Of a DNA stretch of 64,000 nucleotides, positions 1 through 64,000 are shown in pieces. The translations under genes and the position numbers were made by a program. The DNA is taken from NCBI GenBank assembly GCA_018398815.1, contig CM031610.1:38580549-38644548 (forward strand), in the 5' to 3' direction. Numbering within the stretch: position 1 is the stretch's first letter; each line of letters opens with the position of its first letter. The notes beneath the pieces were generated by a model. The model was not told where the DNA came from and searched no databases. It worked only from the letters and a program-made list of their open reading frames with translations. The DNA is from Conus ventricosus (taxonomy: Eukaryota > Mollusca > Gastropoda > Neogastropoda > Conidae).

Positions 1-821
1 TTTCAAGATTTTATACCTCAGTTTCACCTTAAGAAAACCCTTTAATGTGAAAAGTCACTGTGTACACCCTTACCATCACAACTGAAAGCTTTAAATACAT
101 ATGTACGCCCAAGAACCCCTTCATTTCTTGTAGATCCTCCTATCCTTCTGTTGCTTCACTCTGCTGCAGAGCTGTGAAGTCATGGTCATTGATGGGAGGA
201 CCTTCACATTTGATGGTCATCAGCACATTGAGGCTGTCTTCTTTCAGCCTGTTTCTCCTGGCTGTCTTGATGGCATTTTGGGCACTGAAACCACGCTCAC
301 AGTCGGCAGTCGGCTTCGTTTTTACCATCTTCATTATCTTGCTGATCTTCGGGTTCACTGGCACTTTCAACCGTTTCGCCTCCGGCGTCGATCGGCTGAG
401 ACACGCTATCGCTTGACTGAGTAGCCGTAACGGTGGCTGTAGACTCATTATCGGCTTCCAGCTGATGATCTTTAGATATATCAGTGCGTTTTTTCTTCGT
501 GAAGGCGAAAGAAAACAGAGTGTTTGGCTTCGCGCGCTTCATCGTTGAAGCCGACATGAGGACTGTTGAACTGCCAGTACCGCTGATTGGCTCAACTGCT
601 GCTTCTCGGCCAATGAAAAAAATTTGGTAGAACGCGCGTTCGGCTAAAGGAATTGCTCAGGAGGCTATACACACGGCAGCGGCGAAGCCGCGCTGGTTGT
701 GCAAAAACGCGTTCGTTCTCTTTTTTTTTGCGGCTTTTGGGCCGCGTCTTTTGCGATTTTTTGCGGCCTTCAGAAAAATATTGCGGGAATCCCGCAAGGG
801 CGCGCTCTAGAATCAACACTG
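1..821 (-). mobile_element. hAT-like element, internally deleted, copy A (left end outside window)
   Basis: It is nearly identical to the right two thirds of copy B (3752-5004) but carries many single-base gaps, as in uncorrected long reads. It ends with the same inverted-repeat terminus CTAGAATCAACACTG and the same junction into the satellite (ACTCCTGGTC). On the minus strand it encodes a piece ending ADCERGFSAQNAIKTARRNR, the C-terminal dimerisation region of hAT transposases. No complete transposase is present. Confidence 0.8.
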
Positions 822-3751
822 ACTCCTGGTCTTCTGTCGTGTCCATATCTCATTACTTCACAGCAGTGTACACTTTGAAACTATCATCAACTCCTTGTCT
901 TCTGTCGTGTCCATATCTCATTATTTCACAGCAGTGTACACTTTGAAACTATCATCAACTCCTTGTCTTCTGTCGTGTCCATATCTCATTATTTCACAGC
1001 AGTGTACACTGTGAAACTATCATCAACTCCTTGTCTTCTGTCGTGTCCATATCTCATTATTTCACAGCAGTGTACACTGTGAAACTATCATCAACTCCTT
1101 GTCTTCTGTCGTGTCCATGTCTCATTATTTCACAGCAGTGTACACTGTGAAACTATCATCAACTCCTTGTCTTCTGTCGTGTCCATGTCTCATTATTTCA
1201 CAGCAGTGTACACTTTGAAACTATCATCAACTCCTTGTCTTCTGTCGTGTCCATCTCTCATTATTTCACAGCAGTGTACACTGTGAAACTATCATCAACT
1301 CCTTGTCTTCTGTCGTGTCCATATCTCATTATTTCACAGCAGTGTACACTGTGAAACTATCATCAACTCCTTGTCTTCTGTCGTGTCCATATCTCATTAT
1401 TTCACAGCAGTGTACACTGTGAAACTATCATCAACTCCTTGTCTTCTGTCGTGTCCATATCTCATTATTTCACAGCAGTGTACACTGTGAAACTATCATC
1501 AACTCCTTGTCTTCTGTCGTGTCCATATCTCATTATTTCACAGCAGTGTACACTGTGAAACTATCATCAACTCCTTGTCTTCTGTCGTGTCCATATCTCA
1601 TTATTTCACAGCAGTGTACACTTTGAAACTATCATCAACTCCTTGTCTTCTGTCGTGTCCATATCTCATTATTTCACAGCAGTGTACACTGTGAAACTAT
1701 CATCAACTCCTGGTCTTCTGTCGTGTCCATATCTCATTATTTCACAGCAGTGTACACTGTGAAACTATCATCAACTCCTGGTCTTCTGTCGTGTCCATAT
1801 CTCATTATTTCACAGCAGTGTACACTGTGAAACTATCATCAACTCCTTGTCTTCTGTCGTGTCCATATCTCATTATTTCACAGTAGTGTACACTGTGAAA
1901 CTATCATCAACTCCTTGTCTTCTGTCGTGTCCATATCTCATTATTTCACAGCAGTGTACACTTTGAAACTATCATCAACTCCTTGTCTTCTGTCGTGTCC
2001 ATGTCTCATTATTTCACAGCAGTGTACACTGTGAAACTATCATCAACTCCTTGTCTTCTGTCGTGTCCATATCTCATTATTTCACAGCAGTGTACACTGT
2101 GAAACTATCATCAACTCCTTGTCTTCTGTCATGTCCATATCTCATTATTTCACAGCAGTGTATACTGTGAAACTATCATCAACTCCTTGTCTTCTGTCGT
2201 GTCCATATCTCATTATTTCACAGCAGTGTACACTGTGAAACTATCATCAACTTCTTGTCTTCTGTCGTGTCCATATCTCATTATTTCACAGCAGTGTACA
2301 CTGTGAAACTATCATCAACTCCTGGTCTTCTGTCGTGTCCATATCTCATTATTTCACAGCAGTGTACACTGTGAAACTATCATCAACTCCTGGTCTTCTG
2401 TCGTGTCCATATCTCATTATTTCACAGCAGTGTACACTGTGAAACTATCATCAACTCCTTGTCTTCTGTCGTGTCCATATCTCATTATTTCACAGCAGTG
2501 TACACTGTGAAACTATCATCAACTCCTTGTCTTCTGTCGTGTCCATATCTCATTTTATTTCACAGCAGTGTACACTGTGAAACTATCATCAACTCCTTGT
2601 CTTCTGTCGTGTCCATATCTCATTATTTCACAGCAGTGTACACTTTGAAACTATCATCAACTCCTTGTCTTCTGTCGTGTCCATGTCTCATCATTTCACA
2701 GCAGTGTACACTTTGAAACTATCATCAACTCCTTGTCTTCTGTCGTGTCCATATCTCATTATTTCAGAGCAGTGTACACTGTGAAACTATCATCAACTCC
2801 TTGTCTTCTGTCGTGTCCATATCTCATTATTTCACAGCAGTGTACACTGTGAAACTATCATCAACTCCTTGTCTTCTGTCGTGTCCATATCTCATTATTT
2901 CACAGCAGTGTACACTGTGAAACTATCATCAACTCCTTGTCTTCTGTCGTGTCCATATCTCATTATTTCACAGCAGTGTACACTGTGAAACTATCATCAA
3001 CTCCTTGTCTTCTGTCGTGTCCATATCTCATTATTTCACAGCAGTGTACACTGTGAAACTATCATCAACTCCTTGTCTTCTGTCGTGTCCATATCTCATT
3101 ATTTCACAGCAGTGTACAATGTGAAACTATCATCAACTCCTTGTCTTCTGTCGTGTCCATATCTCATTATTTCACAGCAGTGTACACTGTGAAACTATCA
3201 TCAACTCCTTGTCTTCTGTCGTGTCCATATCTCATTATTTCACAGCAGTGTACACGTGAAACTATCATCAACTCCTTGTCTTCTGTCGTGTCCATATCTC
3301 ATTATTTCACAGCAGTGTACACTGTGAAACTATCATCAACTCCTTGTCTTCTGTCGTGTCCATGTCTCATTATTTCACAGCTGTGTACATGTGAAACTAT
3401 CATCAACTCCTTGTCTTCTGTCGTGTCCATGTCTCATTATTTCACAGCTGTGTACACTGTGAAACTATCATCAACTCCTTGTCTTCTGTCGTGTCCATGT
3501 CTCATTATTTCACAGCAGTGTACACTGTGAAACTATCATCAACTCCTTGTCTTCTGTCGTGTCCATGTCTCATTATTTCAGAGCAGTGTACACTGTGAAA
3601 CTATCATCAACTCCTTGTCTTCTGTCGTGTCCATATCTCATTATTTCAGAGCAGTGTACACTGTGAAACTATCATCAACTCCTTGTCTTCTGTCGTGTCC
3701 ATGTCTCATTATTTCACAGCAGTGTACACTGTGAAACTATCATCAACTCCT
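822..3751. repeat. 68-bp satellite array 1 (about 43 units)
   Basis: This is a head-to-tail array with a 68-bp period; the unit contains CTTGTCTTCTGTCGTGTCC and TTCACAGCAGTGTACACTGT. Units differ by a few bases (CACTTTG/CACTGTG, CATATCTC/CATGTCTC, CACAGC/CAGAGC), and one has a 2-base insertion (CATTTTATTTC at about 2550). The order of variants matches the start of array 2, so the two share a common history. Apparent open frames here are periodic artefacts. Confidence 0.98.
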
Positions 3752-5004
3752 CAGTGTTGATTCTAGGATTTCAAAAAAGGGGGCCCAAGGGCCCCCTCAC
3801 ATAAAAAAAGGGGGCCCATAGGGTGAAAATGGGAGGCCCTCAAAACGCGTGAAAATTCAGATTTTAAAGCTTAATCACAATGATTACATTATGGCCAAAG
3901 TAAACTAAAACAACAAAAAGAAACAAGAAACGAGTTACATTTTATTACAGAAACGCACACACACACAACACACACACAGAGTACACACACATTCTGACAC
4001 ACCTTAGAAGACTTGTCTTTTTCTGGTGGTGCATGTACTCAGCTGAGCTCCCTTCTTGGCAGTCATACAGCAAGTGAGCAAGTCTGTTGTCACCTCATCA
4101 TAGAATCCAGCAACTCTAAGCCTACCCCACAATTAGGCTAATTCAGTCTCTTTATATGAAGTGACCATCACTATTGTCAAGATTTATATACCATCAGTAT
4201 CACCTTAAGAAAACCCTTTAACTGTGAAAAGTCACTGTGTACACCTTCACCATACACAACTGAAAAGCTTTAAATACATATGTACAGCCCACAGAACTCC
4301 ATTCATTTCTTGTAGATCCTCCTATCCTTCTGTTGCTTCCACTCTGCTGCAGCAGCTGTGAAGTCATGGTCATTGATGGGAGGACCTTCACATTTGATGG
4401 TCATCAGCACATTGAGGCTGTCTTCTTTCAGCCTGTTTCTCCTGGCTGTCTTGATGGCATTTTGGGCACTGAAACCACGCTCACAGTCGGCAGTCGGCTT
4501 CGTTTTTACCATCTTCATTATCTTGCTGATCTTCGGGTTCACTGGCACTTTCAACCGTTTCGCCTCCGGCGTCGATCGGCTGAGACACGCTATCGCTTGA
4601 CTGAGTAGCCGTAACGGTGGCTGTAGACTCATTATCGGCTTCCAGCTGATGATCTTTAGATATATCAGTGCGTTTTTTCTTCGTGAAGGCGAAAGAAAAC
4701 AGAGTGTTTGGCTTCGCGCGCTTCATCGTTGAAGCCGACATGAGGACTGTTGAACTGCCAGTACCGCTGATTGGCTCAACTGCTGCTTCTCGGCCAATGA
4801 AAAAATTTGGTAGAACGCGCGTTCGGCTAAAGGAATTGCTCAGGAGGCTATACACACGGCAGCGGCGAAGCCGCGCTGGTTGTGCAAAAACGCGTTCGTT
4901 CTCTTTTTTTTTGCGGCTTTTGGGCCGCGTCTTTTGCGATTTTTTGCGGCCTTCAGAAAAATATTGCGGGAATCCCGCAAGGGCGCGCTCTAGAATCAAC
5001 ACTG
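3752..5004 (-). mobile_element. hAT-like element, internally deleted, copy B (complete, nested in satellite)
   Basis: It has terminal inverted repeats of 15 bp: CAGTGTTGATTCTAG at the left end and CTAGAATCAACACTG at the right. It is flanked by ACTCCT on both sides (3746-3751, 5005-5010), a 6-bp target duplication inside a satellite unit. The minus strand has an N-terminal-like piece (KRAKPNTLFSFAFTKKKR) and, in another frame, a C-terminal hAT piece. The catalytic middle is missing, so it is non-autonomous. The left end also carries GC-rich runs (GGGGGCCC). Confidence 0.85.
4303..4752 (-). pseudogene. Fused N- and C-terminal remnants of a hAT-like transposase
   Basis: The N-terminal part (about 4740 down to 4485) reads MKRAKPNTLFSFAFTKKKRT followed by an acidic, Ser/Thr-rich stretch. 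The C-terminal part (about 4500 down to 4303) is in a different frame and reads ADCERGFSAQNAIKTARRNR, LNVLMTIKCEGPP and ends RRIYKK with a stop. The second block resembles the hAT family dimerisation region. The RNase-H-like catalytic core is absent, so this looks like a deletion junction. It cannot make an active enzyme. Confidence 0.75.
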
Positions 5005-8000
5005 ACTCCTGGTCTTCTGTCGTGTCCATATCTCATTACTTCACAGCAGTGTACACTTTGAAACTATCATCAACTCCTTGTCTTCTGTCGTGTCCATATC
5101 TCATTATTTCACAGCAGTGTACACTTTGAAACTATCATCAACTCCTTGTCTTCTGTCGTGTCCATATCTCATTATTTCACAGCAGTGTACACTGTGAAAC
5201 TATCATCAACTCCTTGTCTTCTGTCGTGTCCATATCTCATTATTTCACAGCAGTGTACACTGTGAAACTATCATCAACTCCTTGTCTTCTGTCGTGTCCA
5301 TGTCTCATTATTTCACAGCAGTGTACACTGTGAAACTATCATCAACTCCTTGTCTTCTGTCGTGTCCATGTCTCATTATTTCACAGCAGTGTACACTTTG
5401 AAACTATCATCAACTCCTTGTCTTCTGTCGTGTCCATCTCTCATTATTTCACAGCAGTGTACACTGTGAAACTATCATCAACTCCTTGTCTTCTGTCGTG
5501 TCCATATCTCATTATTTCACAGCAGTGTACACTGTGAAACTATCATCAACTCCTTGTCTTCTGTTGTGTCCATATCTCATTATTTCACAGCAGTGTACAC
5601 TGTGAAACTATCATCAACTCCTTGTCTTCTGTCGTGTCCATATCTCATTATTTCACAGCAGTGTACACTGTGAAACTATCATCAACTCCTTGTCTTCTGT
5701 CGTGTCCATATCTCATTATTTCACAGCAGTGTACACTGTGAAACTATCATCAACTCCTTGTCTTCTGTCGTGTCCATATCTCATTATTTCACAGCAGTGT
5801 ACACTTTGAAACTATCATCAACTCCTTGTCTTCTGTCGTGTCCATATCTCATTATTTCACAGCAGTGTACACTGTGAAACTATCATCAACTCCTTGTCTT
5901 CTGTCGTGTCCATATCTCATTATTTCACAGCAGTGTACACTGTGAAACTATCATCAACTCCTGGTCTTCTGTCGTGTCCATATCTCATTATTTCACAGCA
6001 GTGTACACTGTGAAACTATCATCAACTCCTTGTCTTCTGTCGTGTCCATATCTCATTATTTCACAGTAGTGTACACTGTGAAACTATCATCAACTCCTTG
6101 TCTTCTGTCGTGTCCATATCTCATTATTTCACAGCAGTGTACACTTTGAAACTATCATCAACTCCTTGTCTTCTGTCGTGTCCATGTCTCATTATTTCAC
6201 AGCAGTGTACACTGTGAAACTATCATCAACTCCTTGTCTTCTGTCGTGTCCATATCTCATTATTTCACAGCAGTGTACACTGTGAAACTATCATCAACTC
6301 CTTGTCTTCTGTCATGTCCATATCTCATTATTTCACAGCAGTGTATACTGTGAAACTATCATCAACTCCTTGTCTTCTGTCGTGTCCATATCTCATTATT
6401 TCACAGCAGTGTACACTGTGAAACTATCATCAACTCCTTGTCTTCTGTCGTGTCCATATCTCATTATTTCACAGCAGTGTACACTGTGAAACTATCATCA
6501 ACTCCTTGTCTTCTGTCGTGTCCATATCTCATTTTATTTCACAGCAGAGTACACTGTGAAACTATCATCAACTCCTTGTCTTCTGTCGTGTCCATATCTC
6601 ATTATTTCACAGCAGTGTACACTTTGAAACTATCATCAACTCCTTGTCTTCTGTCGTGTCCATGTCTCATCATTTCACAGCAGTGTACACTTTGAAACTA
6701 TCATCAACTCCTTGTCTTCTGTCGTGTCCATATCTCATTATTTCAGAGCAGTGTACACTGTGAAACTATCATCAACTCCTTGTCTTCTGTCGTGTCCATA
6801 TCTCATTATTTCACAGCAGTGTACACTGTGAAACTATCATCAACTCCTTGTCTTCTGTCGTGTCCATATCTCATTATTTCACAGCAGTGTACACTGTGAA
6901 ACTATCATCAACTCCTTGTCTTCTGTCGTGTCCATATCTCATTATTTCACAGCAGTGTACACTGTGAAACTATCATCAACTCCTTGTCTTCTGTCGTGTC
7001 CATATCTCATTATTTCACAGCAGTGTACACTGTGAAACTATCATCAACTCCTTGTCTTCTGTCGTGTCCATATCTCATTATTTCACAGCAGTGTACACTG
7101 TGAAACTATCATCAACTCCTTGTCTTCTGTCGTGTCCATATCTCATTATTTCACAGCAGTGTACACTGTGAAACTATCATCAACTCCTTGTCTTCTGTCG
7201 TGTCCATATCTCATTATTTCACAGCAGTGTACACTGTGAAACTATCATCAACTCCTTGTCTTCTGTCGTGTCCATATCTCATTATTTCACAGCAGTGTAC
7301 ACTGTGAAACTATCATCAACTCCTTGTCTTCTGTCGTGTCCATATCTCATTATTTCACAGCAGTGTACACTGTGAAACTATCATCAACTCCTTGTCTTCT
7401 GTCGTGTCCATATCTCATTATTTCAGAGCAGTGTACACTGTGAAACCATCATCAACTCCTTGTCTTCTGTCGTGTCCATATCTCATTATTTCACAGCAGT
7501 GTACACTGTGAAACTATCATCAACTCCTTGTCTTCTGTCGTGTCCATATCTCATTATTTCACAGCAGTGTACACTGTAAAACTATCATCAACTCCTTGTC
7601 TTCTGTCGTGTCCATATCTCATTATTTCACAGCAGTGTACACTGTGAAACTATCATCAACTCCTTGTCTTCTGTCGTGTCCATATCTCATTATTTCACAG
7701 CAGTGTACACTGTGAAACTATCATCAACTCCTTGTCTTCTGTCGTGTCCATATCTCATTATTTCAGAGCAGTGTACACTGTGAAACTATCATCAACTCCT
7801 TGTCTTCTGTCGTGTCCATATCTCATTATTTCACAGCAGTGTACACTTTGAAACTATCATCAACTCCTTGTCTTCTGTCGTGTCCATATCTCATTATTTC
7901 ACAGCAGTGTACACTGTGAAACTATCATCAACTCCTTGTCTTCTGTCATGTCCATATCTCATTATTTCACAGCAGTGTACACTTTGAAACTATCATCAAC

Positions 8001-9331
8001 TCCTTGTCTTCTGTCGTGTCCATATCTCATTATTTCACAGCAGTGTACACTGTAAAACTATCATCAACTCCTTGTCTTCTGTCGTGTCCATGTCTCATTA
8101 TTTCAGAGCAGTGTACACTTTGAAACTATCATCTACTCCTTGTCTTCTGCCGTGTCCATGTCTCATTATTTCACAGCAGTGTACACTTTGAAACTATCAT
8201 CAACTCCTTGTCTTCTGCCGTGTCCATATCTCATTATTTCACAGCAGTGTACACTGTGAAACTATCATCAACTCCTTGTCTTCTGTCGTGTCCATATCTC
8301 ATTATTTCACAGCAGTGTACACTTTGAAACTATCATCAACTCCTTGTCTTCTGCCGTGTCCATATCTCATTATTTCACAGCAGTGTACACTATGAAACTA
8401 TCATCAACTCCTTGTCTTCTGTCGTGTCCATATCTCATTATTTCACAGCAGTGTACACTGTGAAACTATCATCAACTCCTTGTCTTCTGTCGTGTCCATA
8501 TCTCATTATTTCAGAGCAGTGTACACTGTGAAACTATCATCAATCCTTGTCTTCTGTCGTGTCCATATCTCATTATTTCAGAGCAGTGTACACTGTGAAA
8601 CTATCATCAACTCCTTGTCTTCTGTCGTGTCCATATCTCATTATTTCACAGCAGTGTACACTGTGAAACTATCATCAACTCCTTGTCTTCTGTCGTGTCC
8701 ATATCTCATTATTTCACAGCAGTGTACACTGTGAAACTATCATCAACTCCTTGTCTTCTGTCGTGTCCATATCTCATTATTTCACAGCAGTGTACACTGT
8801 GAAACTATCATCAACTCCTTGTCTTCTGTCGTGTCCATATCTCATTATTTCACAGCAGTGTACACTGTGAAACTATCATCAACTCCTTGTCTTCTGTCGT
8901 GTCCATATCTCATTATTTCACAGCAGTGTACACTGTGAAACTATCATCAACTCCTTGTCTTCTGTCGTGTCCATATCTCATTATTTCACAGCAGTGTACA
9001 CTGTGAAACTATCATCAACTCCTTGTCTTCTGTCGTGTCCATATCTCATTATTTCACAGCAGTGTACACTGTGAAACTATCATCAACTCCTTGTCTTCTG
9101 TCGTGTCCATATCTCATTATTTCACAGCAGTGTACACTGTGAAACTATCATCAACTCCTTGTCTTCTGTCGTGTCCATATTCATTATTTCACAGCAGTGT
9201 ACACTGTGAAACTATCATCAACTCCTTGTCTTCTGTCGTGTCCATATCTCATTATTTCACAGCAGTGTACACTGTGAAACTATCATCAACTCCTTGTCTT
9301 CTGTCGTGTCCATATCTCACTATTTCAGAGC
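5005..9331. repeat. 68-bp satellite array 2 (about 63 units), ending next to the kinase exon
   Basis: It uses the same 68-bp unit as array 1, in the same orientation and with the same early order of variants, including the single CATCTCTC unit near 5432 and the CATTTTATTTC unit near 6530. About three units have been lost relative to array 1 between those marks. The array stops at TTTCAGAGCA, some 20 bp from the MAP3K4 splice donor. Confidence 0.98.
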
Positions 9332-9352
9332 ACGATTACAAGGGCAGCTTAC

Positions 9353-63695
<54,343 letters not shown>

Positions 63696-64000
63696 CTGCA
63701 TCCCCATCTTCTTCAAACACTTGTCGACGTAATGTCTGTATACTGAACACCTCAGTGTCTGCGAGCAAAACATCAAACGGTTCTATGCCTTTTTTTTCAG
63801 TACAGCAAACTGGAAAACAATTCAAGATCCCACCCCCACCCCACCCCCCCGATATTACGGGGCAAACAGATTCGCAGGCTAGCTGTGCCCACACAGTCAA
63901 TGGGATGGAAAAGACAACTGGTACAAGCCTTTTTTTTCTTCTAACTCCCTCCCCCACCCCTTCCTTCCCACACACATAAACACTATCCCTCTACCAAAAC

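Noticed and set aside
4668..5129. 153-codon plus-strand frame running from the hAT copy into the satellite
   Set aside because: It is the antisense of the transposase remnant and runs across the element border into satellite DNA.
822..9331. The 68-bp repeat as a CRISPR array or as a repeat protein gene
   Set aside because: Units are contiguous with no unique spacers, the context is eukaryotic, and the frames of 80-130 codons simply reflect the repeat period (68 is not a multiple of 3) without conserved start or splice signals.

Overview
This is a eukaryotic window, most likely from a marine mollusc and perhaps a gastropod. The lineage call is an inference from intron-rich gene structure, dense CA/GT microsatellites, a DIRS retrotransposon, tRNA-derived SINEs, and RTE-, I/Jockey- and L2/CR1-type LINEs of kinds common in mollusc genomes. 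No bacterial-style operon, CRISPR array or rRNA gene is visible.

The only host gene I can support is a MAP3K4 (MEKK4/MTK1)-type MAP kinase kinase kinase on the minus strand. Eighteen exons with canonical splice sites run from about 63.7 kb (right) to 9.35 kb (left); one of the eighteen, at 63.1 kb, is tentative. Phases agree at every junction where both sides can be defined. The chain covers the middle of the protein, the linker and the start of the kinase domain, ending in the exon with the glycine-rich loop (GEGQFGKVYTAVN). N-terminal exons lie beyond the right edge and the rest of the kinase domain beyond the left edge. One exon (34331-34479) lacks a single base needed to stay in frame.

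Almost everything else is repetitive DNA inside MAP3K4 introns. 1-9.33 kb: two long arrays of a 68-bp satellite, each preceded by a copy of an internally deleted hAT-like transposon; the satellite starts about 20 bp beyond the kinase-exon splice donor and shares a 20-bp identical core with that exon. 14.9-18.2 kb: a deleted DIRS element with inverted terminal repeats, internal complementary region and tyrosine-recombinase remnant. 18.3 kb: a tRNA-derived SINE. 24.2 and 27.9 kb: two piggyBac-type elements flanked by TTAA. 26.1-27.1 kb and 34.9-36.3 kb: two hAT-like elements. 32.3-33.3 kb: a minus-strand SINE with an internal duplication. 40.8-43.2 kb: a 5'-truncated RTE LINE. 47.1-52.6 kb: a long I/Jockey-like LINE with a nested L2/CR1 3' end. 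52.9-53.4 kb: a SINE that appears to borrow the tail of that LINE. 53.6-62.9 kb: a minus-strand LTR element with about 2-kb direct repeats and a tRNA-Pro-like primer binding site, most of whose interior is low-quality sequence full of stretched homopolymers.

The strongest unusual signals are the apparent exon-derived satellite next to its parent exon, the higher-order duplication of transposon plus array, the nested LINEs with clear target-site duplications, and (UG)n tracts lying just downstream of several MAP3K4 5' splice sites.
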